64,000 bases of DNA from positions 248,001 through 312,000 of the forward strand of contig JBGUIX010000006.1 of assembly GCA_045113315.1 (NCBI GenBank). Direction: 5' to 3'. The notes under the pieces are model-generated. The model did no database searches. It saw only the letters and a list, made by a program, of their open reading frames with translations, and had not been told where the DNA came from. Numbering within the stretch: the stretch's first letter is position 1; every line of letters begins with the position of its first letter. Below, piece by piece: positions 53,470-61,966 of the stretch. This DNA is from RUG13091 sp045113315. Its GTDB lineage: Bacteria; Bacillota_I; Bacilli_A; RFN20; CAG-826. The position numbers and the translations under genes are program-made.

Positions 53470-56400
53470 TTATTCGCTCCTTAAAGCTACCACAGGATCT
53501 TGTTTTGCGGCTTTTTGACTTGGAATTAATCCAGATATGACATTTAAGAATATCGCTAAAGCCACCATAATAAGAGCCATCCACCATGGGAGCATAGAAA
53601 TGTTTGGGGCTCCAAAGAAGTGAACAACAACATTTATTAATATACTTAATAGGTAAGTAACGCTGATACCGATAATACCAGAAGCTAAACCAGTGATAAA
53701 GTTTTCCGCGGTAAATAGACGAGTAACATCTCTTTTTCTACCACCGAGAGATCTAATAACACCAATTTCTTTGACTCTTTCCATAACGGAGATATAAGTG
53801 ATAACTGCAATCATGAAGCAAGAGACCACTAATGACAATGATGTAAAGGCCACTAAAGCACTAGTTACTATAGTAATTAATGATTTAATAACGGTGATAA
53901 TCATCGCTACTGTATCAGTATAAGTTAAATCTTTTCTCGCGGTTCTACTAACATCTTCGCCGTTAATAGTTAAGGTATCTTCGCTATTCCATCTATCTAA
54001 ATGTTTAGTGATATTATCTTTGCTAGCAAAGTCTTTTGGATAAATAGATATTTCTTGCGGTAATAAATCAAAAGAAGCGGTTAATGTTTCCGTATCAAAT
54101 CTCGCTTTAATACCAGAAAGAGAACGCATATAAATCACGTTTGCGGATTGATGATCACTACCTCCTAAGAATGAGGAGAATAAATCAGACATTGAAGAAG
54201 AGAAATCACCATTAAGGGCAAAAGCGTAATCATCTTTTAACTCTGGATTATCTTGATCAGGTTTATAACTTAAATATGGATATTTACAATACGCACCAAA
54301 GGTACTAGTGATGACTTGTCCTTTAGTAAAGAATTGTTTAAATCCTTTTTCACTATCAGTAATGATTGGCGCATCAGCGGCATCATTCATATATTTTTTA
54401 GAAAGACCTTTATTATAATAAATACCTCTAGTTAGAGAGCCAAAATTGGTAGATTTCTTCGGTCTTAAAATACCAGAGATGGTCATCTTCATGGCTTTTG
54501 GATTATTAACTACGTCATTGTTATCAGCTTGATAATAATAGCCATTCACGGTATCGCTTTCTTCAGCTTGAGTAATAACCTTTTCTTTCTCACCTTTGCC
54601 ATATTCTTCTTGAACAGCAATGAAATCATAAGTCAAGGGATTACCAAGACCAACTTTTGCAATTCTAAATTCCCCGTCTTTCGCTATTTGAATAGCCCTA
54701 CCTGTTAGCGTTGGATCTTGCAAACCACCGGTTTCAAACCAAAGTTCTTCTGATTTTATTGAGCCATCAAAGAAAGTATCAGGATCACGATTCGCGGAAG
54801 CACTTCTAGCGAAAGTAACTTTCTTACTTAAACTTGGATCAGTGATGTTAATTTCATCACCAGTTAACATGTCATATTTACCTAAATCAGGGTTAATTGG
54901 AGTTAAATCCACGAGACTATATTGAAGGTTATAAATCTTCTCTGGAGAATATATCAAAATACTACCGGTCATGGTCGTGTCATTAGAGACATTTCCATAA
55001 TCCCATAAAGCTTCATGTGGAAGATAATAGAATTCTCTACCAATTAGTTCATCATAATTCACATATGGTTCATACGGATATTTTATAGTGAGCTTAGCAA
55101 TTTCTTCGTCATATTGTGCGCGAGTGATGACTTTTTCATCTAATTTTTGCTTTAAGCCCCAATCGGATTGGTCTTCTTTTTCACCTTTTTTATAAATTTG
55201 AACAGCTTTCTTACCGATATTGATAAAGGAATCATGGTCATAAATACCTAATTGACCAAGTAATAAATCAGTCACAGTTGTGTCATGATCAGTAACGATC
55301 ATCATCTCATTTTCGCTATTAGCGAATTTAGAGTTACCTAAGAGGTCATATTGGCTGGTGATATAAGCTTCATCACCAGGCATTTCTTTCATGAAGTTAG
55401 TAAATAAATCTACATAAGTAGCGTATCTTTCAAAACCTCCGACAGTTTTAAGTTCGGAGATATATCTTTGTGTTAATCCGTTAACGGACATCCATTGTTT
55501 GGCTTTGCCTTCTTGTTTAGAAAGAGTCCAGTTCGTAAAGATGTTATTTGTGACATCTAAACCATAATTATATTGAATCGCCGCGACATCTTTTTCTGGT
55601 AATTGTTTGACATATTCAATTAATGTGTTATTGATATCATTTGTGTTGATTTTAGTGAAATCAGAATATTTATCCATCAAATATTCAATCATAGATTGCA
55701 TACCAACTTGAGTATTAACATCAAACTTCGCTAAATCAGCTTTTTCGTTACTAGATAAACCGGTCATTAACGATGTTAAATCAACACTTTGTTCAGCAAT
55801 GGTTAAAGGATAGCTAGAAAGCATATCATCTTGCATGCTATCGACATAATTAGAAACGCCAAAGGAAACACTTAAAACTGTAGAAACACCGATAATACCG
55901 ATACTAGAAGCGATAGATACTAAGATTGTCCTACCCTTCTTAGAAATTAGATTTCTAAAGCTTAGCTTTGTTGCTGTGGTTAAGCCCATCTTAGCTTTGC
56001 TTTTCTTATCGACAGTTTCGCTAGTTAAAGATTCCACTTCTTTTTCTTCTTGCTCACTAGTAAATGGATTACTATCTTCGGTAATTCTTCCGTCTAAAAG
56101 ACGTAAGATACGATTAGAATAACGATCCGCTAAATCAGGGTTATGGGTAACCATGATAACAAGGCGGTCCTTACTAATCTCCTTGATGAGTTCCATAATC
56201 TGTTCACTGGTTTTAGTATCTAGTGCACCAGTAGGTTCATCCGCTAATAAGATTTCAGGATTATTAACTAAGGCTCTCGCAATCGCCACTCTTTGGCATT
56301 GGCCACCACTTAATTGATTTGGTCTTTTATGATATTGGTCGTGTAAACCAACTTTATCTAAAGCTTCTTTCGCTCTTTCTATTCTTTCTTGTTTACTGAC

Positions 56401-56739
56401 ACCAGAAATAGTTAAAGCTAATTCGACATTAGCTAAAACAGTTTGGTGAGGAATTAAATTATAGCTTTGGAAGATGAAACCAATTCTTTGATTTCTATAG
56501 AAATCCCAGTCTCTATCTTTAAAATCTTTTGTCGATTTTCCAGCGATCACTAAATCGCCACTTGTATAGTGATCAAGACCACCGATGATATTTAGTAATG
56601 TAGTTTTACCACTACCAGAAGGTCCTAAAATAGAAACAAATTCATTTTTACGAAAGCAAATATTTATATCTTGTAAGGCAGTAACGGTTGGTACCCCTTT
56701 AGTGACATAATCTTTTCTGATATCAACTAGCTTAAGCAT
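53470..56739 (-). CDS. ABC exporter with fused ATPase and permease, MacB-like
   Basis: 1089-residue single-chain exporter. Residues 1-225 are the ATPase: GPSGSGKT (about 39-46), LSGGQCQRVAIARAL, and ILLADEPTGALD. A membrane helix follows near 270-295, then a very long extracytoplasmic region (about 300-960), then three helices of the FtsX core at about 965-1080. No macrolide or peptide specificity can be read. AGGAGG precedes the ATG. The promoter has a palindrome over its -35, so a repressor is likely; the nearby TetR gene is a candidate. rimO follows directly. Confidence 0.88.
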   Translation of the reverse strand: MLKLVDIRKDYVTKGVPTVTALQDINICFRKNEFVSILGPSGSGKTTLLNIIGGLDHYTSGDLVIAGKSTKDFKDRDWDFYRNQRIGFIFQSYNLIPHQTVLANVELALTISGVSKQERIERAKEALDKVGLHDQYHKRPNQLSGGQCQRVAIARALVNNPEILLADEPTGALDTKTSEQIMELIKEISKDRLVIMVTHNPDLADRYSNRILRLLDGRITEDSNPFTSEQEEKEVESLTSETVDKKSKAKMGLTTATKLSFRNLISKKGRTILVSIASSIGIIGVSTVLSVSFGVSNYVDSMQDDMLSSYPLTIAEQSVDLTSLMTGLSSNEKADLAKFDVNTQVGMQSMIEYLMDKYSDFTKINTNDINNTLIEYVKQLPEKDVAAIQYNYGLDVTNNIFTNWTLSKQEGKAKQWMSVNGLTQRYISELKTVGGFERYATYVDLFTNFMKEMPGDEAYITSQYDLLGNSKFANSENEMMIVTDHDTTVTDLLLGQLGIYDHDSFINIGKKAVQIYKKGEKEDQSDWGLKQKLDEKVITRAQYDEEIAKLTIKYPYEPYVNYDELIGREFYYLPHEALWDYGNVSNDTTMTGSILIYSPEKIYNLQYSLVDLTPINPDLGKYDMLTGDEINITDPSLSKKVTFARSASANRDPDTFFDGSIKSEELWFETGGLQDPTLTGRAIQIAKDGEFRIAKVGLGNPLTYDFIAVQEEYGKGEKEKVITQAEESDTVNGYYYQADNNDVVNNPKAMKMTISGILRPKKSTNFGSLTRGIYYNKGLSKKYMNDAADAPIITDSEKGFKQFFTKGQVITSTFGAYCKYPYLSYKPDQDNPELKDDYAFALNGDFSSSMSDLFSSFLGGSDHQSANVIYMRSLSGIKARFDTETLTASFDLLPQEISIYPKDFASKDNITKHLDRWNSEDTLTINGEDVSRTARKDLTYTDTVAMIITVIKSLITIVTSALVAFTSLSLVVSCFMIAVITYISVMERVKEIGVIRSLGGRKRDVTRLFTAENFITGLASGIIGISVTYLLSILINVVVHFFGAPNISMLPWWMALIMVALAIFLNVISGLIPSQKAAKQDPVVALRSE

Positions 56740-56780
56740 ATATATAATCCTCCTAAGAGCGTTTATAACAAGTGTTAATA

Positions 56781-56809
56781 ATTCTACATGATTTGATTTA
56801 CTTTGTAAA
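56781..56809 (-). promoter_or_regulatory. Promoter of the ABC exporter-rimO operon
   Basis: Minus strand TTTACA (56804-56809), 17-base spacer, TAGAAT (56781-56786). Confidence 0.6.
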
Positions 56810-56816
56810 ACAAAGT
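56800..56816. promoter_or_regulatory. Palindrome ACTTTGT-aaa-ACAAAGT over the -35 box
   Basis: Perfect 7-bp inverted repeat with a 3-base centre covering the -35 of the exporter promoter. Repressors of the TetR type bind such sites, and a TetR gene lies 620 bases away. Confidence 0.5.
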
Positions 56817-56823
56817 GATAAGA

Positions 56824-56866
56824 AATAAAAAATGTGTCTCATTTATCATATTTTAGACACACATTT
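56824..56866 (-). terminator. Terminator of the small membrane protein gene
   Basis: AAATGTGT..CT/AGACACATTT hairpin with a two-base bulge (56830-56866), followed on the minus strand by TTTATTTC. Confidence 0.7.
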
Positions 56867-56895
56867 CTTATAAATATTAATTATCAATAAATAGG

Positions 56896-57354
56896 TTAAT
56901 TCTTAGATTTAATTTGTTTGATCCTTTCTCTCATCTCTGCCTCTTTTATTGGCTTTTCAATATCGATCTTATTAATGGCTCTACTTCTTAAAAAGGTGAT
57001 GAGCACTCCTAACAAAAGAAAGACAAAGGCCGGAATCATTAATGAGGGGAAATAAATCTCAGTTTTAAAATTACCTCTTTGGATAATCATTAACACTAAA
57101 AAGACAGTTAAAAAGATAAAGGCAATAATCGGAAAGATAATTGATAAAAACATCGGGCCAATATGATATTCATAGTAACTATTTTCTAGTTTTCTTAATT
57201 CTTCAATATAAGGAAGGCTTTCGTCTCTTTCAAACTCTAAGACAATCTTACGACCCTGTTCTTCTTGTTTAACTAATTTCCATTCAAATAATAAATATTT
57301 GTCTATAACAATCTGTTCGTTTAGTTTGTTTGTGATTCTAGTTACTTTTTCCAT
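56896..57354 (-). CDS. Unknown small membrane protein, two TM helices
   Basis: 152-residue protein, family not recognised. The first 75 residues are soluble and charged (MEKVTRITNKLNEQ...). Two helices follow (about residues 80-105 and 115-137), and the tail is basic with KEAEMRERIKQIKSKN. I start at the ATG at 57354 since the longer frame to 57420 runs through the promoter region. It is divergent from the TetR gene and may be under its control. Confidence 0.65.
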   Translation of the reverse strand: MEKVTRITNKLNEQIVIDKYLLFEWKLVKQEEQGRKIVLEFERDESLPYIEELRKLENSYYEYHIGPMFLSIIFPIIAFIFLTVFLVLMIIQRGNFKTEIYFPSLMIPAFVFLLLGVLITFLRSRAINKIDIEKPIKEAEMRERIKQIKSKN

Positions 57355-57361
57355 AGCAAAT

Positions 57362-57390
57362 AATATAGCATAAACTCTAGATTTTTTAAA
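57362..57390 (-). promoter_or_regulatory. Promoter of the small membrane protein, predicted leaderless
   Basis: Minus strand TTTAAA (57385-57390), 17-base spacer, TATATT (57362-57367), then 7 bases to the ATG at 57354. Confidence 0.55.
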
Positions 57391-57395
57391 TAATG

Positions 57396-57407
57396 TTACA
57401 GTTGTAA
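57396..57407. promoter_or_regulatory. Inverted repeat TTACA-gt-TGTAA, candidate TetR operator
   Basis: The repeat includes the -35 box of the tetR promoter and lies between the two divergent promoters, a usual place for autoregulation. Confidence 0.4.
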
Positions 57408-57430
57408 ATATATTTATCAAAAATTATAAT
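57402..57430 (+). promoter_or_regulatory. Promoter of the TetR gene, leaderless
   Basis: TTGTAA (57402-57407), 17-base spacer, TATAAT (57425-57430), then 6 bases to the ATG. The expected start site falls on or next to the A of the start codon. Confidence 0.75.
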
Positions 57431-57436
57431 TTAACT

Positions 57437-57964
57437 ATGGTTAATAAAAGAGTTAATAAAACTAAAGCCAATATCTCCGTGGCCTTATATGCTTTAATGC
57501 ATAGAAAACCATATGATGAAATATCAGTCAAAGAAATATGTGAAAAAGCGGGTTGCTCCCGCATGTCTTTTTATCGTTACTATAGTAAGAAGGATGATAT
57601 CTTCTTAGACTACTGTGATGAAAGATTCGAAGAATTTTATCTTTTATTCACCTCAAAAGGTGATTTTTCTATTAAAAATTTCACTTTAGAGATGTTCCGC
57701 TACATCAAACAATATAGTCGACAAATTAAAACTCTTAAAAAAGCTAATCGAGAATGGATGTTATTAGATCAACTCAATAGCTATGCTAAATATGTCATCG
57801 CTAATTTAAAAAGTGACTATTTACAAGAACAAAAAAATAATCCAATGTTCGCCTATTTTATGGCGGGTGGATTATTTAATGTTTTAATGGATTGGATTGA
57901 AAATGATTTTAAAGTGTCACCAGAAGAAATGAATACGATGCTTCATTCCATCTCCACAATTTAA
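57437..57964 (+). CDS. TetR/AcrR family transcriptional regulator
   Basis: 175-residue repressor. The N-terminal helix-turn-helix is DEISVKEICEKAGCSRMSFYRYYSKKDDIF (about residues 28-57). The C-terminal ligand domain is all-helical and has no recognisable ligand motif. Candidate targets are its own promoter and the exporter promoter. Its stop codon lies directly against that of the MscS gene, with no space between the convergent genes. Confidence 0.9.
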   Translation: MVNKRVNKTKANISVALYALMHRKPYDEISVKEICEKAGCSRMSFYRYYSKKDDIFLDYCDERFEEFYLLFTSKGDFSIKNFTLEMFRYIKQYSRQIKTLKKANREWMLLDQLNSYAKYVIANLKSDYLQEQKNNPMFAYFMAGGLFNVLMDWIENDFKVSPEEMNTMLHSISTI

Positions 57965-59101
57965 TTATTCCATCTCCTCACGAGTCTTTTCTAAACTCTT
58001 CTTCACTTTATCGACCATTTTGTTGGTCTTTTTCTTTGGCTTTTCCTTAACCACTAAACCTCTTTGTTCTCTAATCGCATGAAGACTATATTCTTTATCC
58101 GTTTCAGAGGCCTTGTCTCTAATTTTGCTATCTTCTGGATTAACAGTCACTTGATTGTAAGGAATTTGGATATTATTATTTTTAAATAATAAATAGAATT
58201 CTCTTTTCATATCTCTAGTCACTTGAAAACGGTCCGCTTCTTTCACGAAAGCTAAAACGAGGAAATCAATACTAGAAGCGGAAACATTATCGATACCTTT
58301 ATACCATGGTCCTTCAATAATACTAGGAATCTTTTCTTTCATCAAATTAATTTCTTTAACAATTAATCCTTCGACGTGTTCAACATCTTCATTATAAGAA
58401 ACAGATAAAGTGACAGAAACCACACTTCTAAGTCTAGACATATTAACGACTGTATTAATGGAACTATTGCTAATAGATTTAATATTACCACCGAAATCTT
58501 CTAGCTTTGTGGTCTTTAGACCAACTTCAGTAATCGTTCCTCTAAAGCCATCGATAATGACTGTATCACCCACTGCGAAATAATCATCGAAAACGATGAA
58601 TAAACCGGAAATAATATCTTGAATTAAGGTTTGGCATCCTAAACCGATGATCAGAGTTAAAACACCAACACCCGCTAAAACACCAGCGACATCAACACCC
58701 CAGGCAATGAGAATGAAACATATCGCAGCGATAATAACCACATATTTAATTAACGATCTAATTAAAGAAGAGATTGTGTTAGCTTTTCTCGATTTGTTAT
58801 CGAATAGATGAGTAATAAAATTACTCACAAATATCAAAATAAAAGAGATAAAGATAATAACAACAGTTAAGACCCAGGAAATTGTGGAGGAGGCTAATTC
58901 TTGCCCTACTCTAATCCAACCGTTAGCGACATCTTTGCCATATATAATATCAGCGAGTTCATTTTGCCCCACTTCTCTTAAATTCATTAATATAAGCATT
59001 AATACGGTACAAATAAGGAAAAGGATAACAGCGATTATAAACATGACCTTTTGGCCAACAGTTTTTCTTTTCCACCAGTTTTTCTGATTCACTTCTTTCA
59101 T
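57965..59101 (-). CDS. Small-conductance mechanosensitive channel, MscS family
   Basis: 378-residue channel that releases solutes on hypo-osmotic shock. The pore-lining helix GVAGVLAGVGVLTLIIGLGCQTLIQDIISGLFIV (about residues 140-170) is followed by the beta-domain FAVGDTVIIDGFRGTITEVGLKTT. Three or four membrane helices are visible, with a C-terminal basic tail rich in Lys. Its ATG overlaps the TGA stop of the upstream membrane protein (ATGA), so they are coupled. Confidence 0.92.
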   Translation of the reverse strand: MKEVNQKNWWKRKTVGQKVMFIIAVILFLICTVLMLILMNLREVGQNELADIIYGKDVANGWIRVGQELASSTISWVLTVVIIFISFILIFVSNFITHLFDNKSRKANTISSLIRSLIKYVVIIAAICFILIAWGVDVAGVLAGVGVLTLIIGLGCQTLIQDIISGLFIVFDDYFAVGDTVIIDGFRGTITEVGLKTTKLEDFGGNIKSISNSSINTVVNMSRLRSVVSVTLSVSYNEDVEHVEGLIVKEINLMKEKIPSIIEGPWYKGIDNVSASSIDFLVLAFVKEADRFQVTRDMKREFYLLFKNNNIQIPYNQVTVNPEDSKIRDKASETDKEYSLHAIREQRGLVVKEKPKKKTNKMVDKVKKSLEKTREEME

Positions 59102-59631
59102 TTTGTGATTCCTCCTATATTAAATTTCACTCTTTTAATGGTTTTTGTGTAATCATATCGATTGGTAAATTCGACATAGAACAGACATTTATCATCTTCT
59201 TTGAATTCTTTGAATTCACCTTTATAAGTTGTCTCAGCTGAGCAATCAATCTTATCAGTATTCTTGTTATTGACTGAGAAATAATAACTAACTTTATAAT
59301 TTTCTTTATTATTAATAGCAAATTGATAATAGAAGATATTATCTTTTACTTCATATGTATCATCCTTCACTTTGGGAGGATTTAATACAAAACCGTTATT
59401 TATAAAGCTTCCCGCTTGTATAGACGCCGCGACAGATAAAATGACGATTCCTGTCCCAACAGCGATCTTAGAGGCTCTTTTCATCGCTTTTTGGCGAGAA
59501 TAATTTGTCCCCATACTTTCCTGATACATAATAGGAGCCATAAGTTCATCGCTTGTGGCAACATTATTAACATTAGGTGTAAAGGTAATTTTACTGTTAT
59601 CGTATGCTAAATTATTAAATTCGCCTTCCAT
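59098..59631 (-). CDS. Unknown membrane-anchored protein coupled to MscS
   Basis: 177-residue protein not recognised. The first 60 residues are soluble, then one membrane helix (KIAVGTGIVILSVAASIQAG, about 58-77), then an outer domain of about 95 residues rich in beta-strand and aromatic residues with a fibronectin- or Ig-like look (YYFSVNNKN, CLFYVEFTNRYDYTKTIKRVKF). I start at ATG 59631 rather than a TTG two codons earlier. It is the only gene in the window that ends in TGA, as part of an ATGA overlap with the MscS gene. Confidence 0.65.
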   Translation of the reverse strand: MEGEFNNLAYDNSKITFTPNVNNVATSDELMAPIMYQESMGTNYSRQKAMKRASKIAVGTGIVILSVAASIQAGSFINNGFVLNPPKVKDDTYEVKDNIFYYQFAINNKENYKVSYYFSVNNKNTDKIDCSAETTYKGEFKEFKEDDKCLFYVEFTNRYDYTKTIKRVKFNIGGITK

Positions 59632-59644
59632 AAACAAAATAATC

Positions 59645-60232
59645 TTAAACTGATTTTATTAAATATAAAATATTTCCTTTTCTATTAATCACTTTTTCAT
59701 TTATTAATTTGGTTAATAATCTAGATAATGTTTCTCTAGATAAATGTAATGTTTTGGCTAAAGAAGAAACGTTTTTAAAAGATAAAGGGTTGCTCTCTTC
59801 TAGATAATAAGTTAGTCTTTCTTCCGCGCTTGCTAAAGATAATAACTTAATTTGAAAATTAAGTCTTTTCGTGAATTCCGCATTAAAAGATAAAAACTTT
59901 AATAAAAATTCCTTGTTATTAGCGAATATCTTTAAAAGATTTTCTTTATTAATCAGAAATATTTTTGAATCACTATTAGCTATGACATTACCTCTAAAAA
60001 ATGGTTTATCAGAAAATATTAAGTTATTCCCAAACATTTCATCCTTATTGATGAAATTATAAATAATTTCTCTACCGTTTAATGAATAAGAAGAAATCGT
60101 TAAACTTCCAAATAAAACAATGCCAATATGTTCACATTTTTCGTTCTCGTGAAATAAAATATGGTTCTTTTTTAAGTGAACGATTTTGCCTAATTCTTTC
60201 TCTTTATTATTTAATAAGGATAATAATTCCAT
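59645..60232 (-). CDS. FNR/CRP-family transcriptional regulator
   Basis: 195-residue regulator. Residues 1-125 are a cyclic-nucleotide-binding fold (RmlC type), with one Cys (C33) and no cysteine cluster, so it is not an Fe-S FNR. The C-terminal winged helix has the recognition helix LSRETLSRLLTKL (E167, S170 and R171 in the FNR-like E..SR pattern). The family reads GTGA/TGAT half-sites, and a perfect site lies just upstream. Its effector is unknown. It is divergent from the ABC genes at 60298-61966. Confidence 0.9.
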   Translation of the reverse strand: MELLSLLNNKEKELGKIVHLKKNHILFHENEKCEHIGIVLFGSLTISSYSLNGREIIYNFINKDEMFGNNLIFSDKPFFRGNVIANSDSKIFLINKENLLKIFANNKEFLLKFLSFNAEFTKRLNFQIKLLSLASAEERLTYYLEESNPLSFKNVSSLAKTLHLSRETLSRLLTKLINEKVINRKGNILYLIKSV

Positions 60233-60235
60233 AAC

Positions 60236-60251
60236 TGTGATTTAAATCACA
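60236..60251. promoter_or_regulatory. CRP/FNR-type operator TGTGATTTAAATCACA
   Basis: Perfect 16-bp palindrome TGTGA-N6-TCACA, three bases from the regulator start codon. The centre (60243.5) is 41.5 bases upstream of the predicted start of the ABC genes, the class II activator position. On the other strand it covers the predicted start site of the regulator gene, which suits autorepression. Confidence 0.85.
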
Positions 60252-60255
60252 TATT

Positions 60256-60283
60256 ATTATACATTATTTATATATAATGACAA
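60256..60283 (-). promoter_or_regulatory. Promoter of the FNR/CRP-family gene
   Basis: Minus strand TTGTCA (60278-60283), 16-base spacer, TATAAT (60256-60261). The start site would fall near 60249, inside the operator. Confidence 0.7.
60273..60278 (+). promoter_or_regulatory. -10 box of the ABC uptake genes
   Basis: TATAAT with no good -35 at 60250-60255; the CRP/FNR site takes its place. The start would be near 60285, and the ribosome site GCGAGG lies just before the ATG at 60298. Confidence 0.65.
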
Positions 60284-60297
60284 GGCGAGGAAAAATT

Positions 60298-61218
60298 ATG
60301 AAAAAACAAATATTATTATTAATCCCACTTATGATGTTAACGGGATGTAAAAAAGATACATCAAAATTAAAAATTGTCTGCCCCACTGGCGCTCCAGCGT
60401 TCGCTTTTTATAAAGAGAATAGCAATCCAAATTTTGAAACTAACGGGGTTCCATCTAATATCGTTTCCATGATGAATGAAAATAGCGATAAAGATTTAGT
60501 TGTTATCGATACGGTAAGCGGTTTAAAAGCTATCAAAAATGGCGCTCCTTATAAAATAGCGGCCTCACTTACCTTTGGTAACTTCTATATCGCATCGACT
60601 GGTAAAGATGATGATGAAGTGATGGATAAAGATGATAAGATCGTTTTATTTGGTCAAAATCAAACACCAGATTTATTATTCCATTATCTATATGGAAATG
60701 AATATAACGATGCTATCGAATACGTCACTAATGTCCAAGATGCTGCTAAATGTTTAATTAGCGGTAAAAACGAAGTGACCACCAGCACTATCGATTACGT
60801 ATTTATCGCTCAACCAGTTTTAACTAATGCCTTAAATAAAAACAAAAATGCGAAAAAGGTTGTTGATATCCAAGAAGCTTATAAAAGTAAATCAGAAGGC
60901 AAAAGTTTAATTCAAGCTTCATTATTTGTCAGAAATAAAGCCAAAAAAGATATCGTTAACGAATACTTAAAAGGTTTAAAAACAAGTGTTGAAGAGGCTG
61001 TTAAAAACCCAGATGTTATTAGTGAAACTTTAAAAGATAAATCAATAGAAGAAATGACCGCTTTATATGGTGTTGCTCCTTCTTTAGCGGTTACTGCTTT
61101 AAAAGATAATAATGGTTTAGGTTTAGGATATAAAAAGAGTAAGGATATCAAATCAGAAATCGATTCCTTTATATCACTATTTTCTCTAGAAAATACGAAT
61201 GAAGAAATTTATTACTAA
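60298..61218 (+). CDS. ABC transporter substrate-binding lipoprotein, NMT1/SsuA-like
   Basis: 306-residue lipoprotein. The lipobox is LTGC (Cys17), then KKDTSKLKIVCPTGAPAFAFYKEN; the remaining sequence resembles the two-lobe NMT1/SsuA/TauA binding proteins of aliphatic sulfonates, nitrate or thiamine precursors. The substrate cannot be told from sequence. I start at the ATG at 60298, with GCGAGG upstream; the ATG at 60277 overlaps the -10 box. It overlaps the permease gene by 20 bases. Confidence 0.8.
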   Translation: MKKQILLLIPLMMLTGCKKDTSKLKIVCPTGAPAFAFYKENSNPNFETNGVPSNIVSMMNENSDKDLVVIDTVSGLKAIKNGAPYKIAASLTFGNFYIASTGKDDDEVMDKDDKIVLFGQNQTPDLLFHYLYGNEYNDAIEYVTNVQDAAKCLISGKNEVTTSTIDYVFIAQPVLTNALNKNKNAKKVVDIQEAYKSKSEGKSLIQASLFVRNKAKKDIVNEYLKGLKTSVEEAVKNPDVISETLKDKSIEEMTALYGVAPSLAVTALKDNNGLGLGYKKSKDIKSEIDSFISLFSLENTNEEIYY

Positions 61219-61966
61219 TAAATATGTTTTAACGATTTTAGGATCCATCTTTTTCTTACTATTATGGATCATAATTTCTTATTCATTAGGAAATCAAAAT
61301 ATGATTTTTCCTAATCCTTTTATCACACTTAAAGAAACATTTAATATCTTATCTAAAAGTTATGTATATGAATGTATCGGTTGGACATTTTATCGGATGC
61401 TAATCGGTTTTACTTCATCCTTATTATTAGCGATGATATTTGGTATCTTAGCGGGACATTTCTCTCAGTTTAAAACTTTTCTAAATCCGATGATTATCGC
61501 TTTAAAAAGTATCCCCACCGCGGCACTTATATTCTTATTTTTAGTGGTATTAGGAGCAAGATACGCTCCAATATTTGTCGTCATCTTAATATCTTTCCCT
61601 ATTCTTTATGAATCGATATCTGCAGGTATTAATAATGTTCCTAAAGAAATAATCGATTCCGCGAAAGTGGATGGTACTAGTTCTTTAAAGATTGCGATGA
61701 ATGTTAGATTACCGCTCTCAATTCCTTATATTTTAGTCGGTATTGCTTCATCTTTTGCTCTATCTTTTAAAATAGAGATTATGGCAGAAATTATCACTGG
61801 CGACACGAGAAACGGTTTAGGAAGTGCGATTAGTGCCGCACAAAAAAATGACCCCAGTAATATGGTGCCAATTTTTGCTTATTCTTTAATCGCTATCGTT
61901 TTTATCTTAATCGTCACATTAATTGAAGATATCGCCACTAAGAAGCTAAAGAAATTATATTATTAG
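61199..61966 (+). CDS. ABC transporter permease, SsuC/TauC-like
   Basis: 255-residue permease with about six helices. The EAA-type coupling loop is IDSAKVDGTSSLKIAMNVRLPLSIPYI (about residues 155-181), and the N-terminus NKYVLTILGSIFFLLLWIIISYSLG is the usual first helix. It matches binding-protein-dependent importers of the nitrate/sulfonate/thiamine family. No ATPase gene follows; the next gene is on the other strand and their stop codons overlap. Stop codon TAG. Confidence 0.88.
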   Translation: MKKFITNKYVLTILGSIFFLLLWIIISYSLGNQNMIFPNPFITLKETFNILSKSYVYECIGWTFYRMLIGFTSSLLLAMIFGILAGHFSQFKTFLNPMIIALKSIPTAALIFLFLVVLGARYAPIFVVILISFPILYESISAGINNVPKEIIDSAKVDGTSSLKIAMNVRLPLSIPYILVGIASSFALSFKIEIMAEIITGDTRNGLGSAISAAQKNDPSNMVPIFAYSLIAIVFILIVTLIEDIATKKLKKLYY

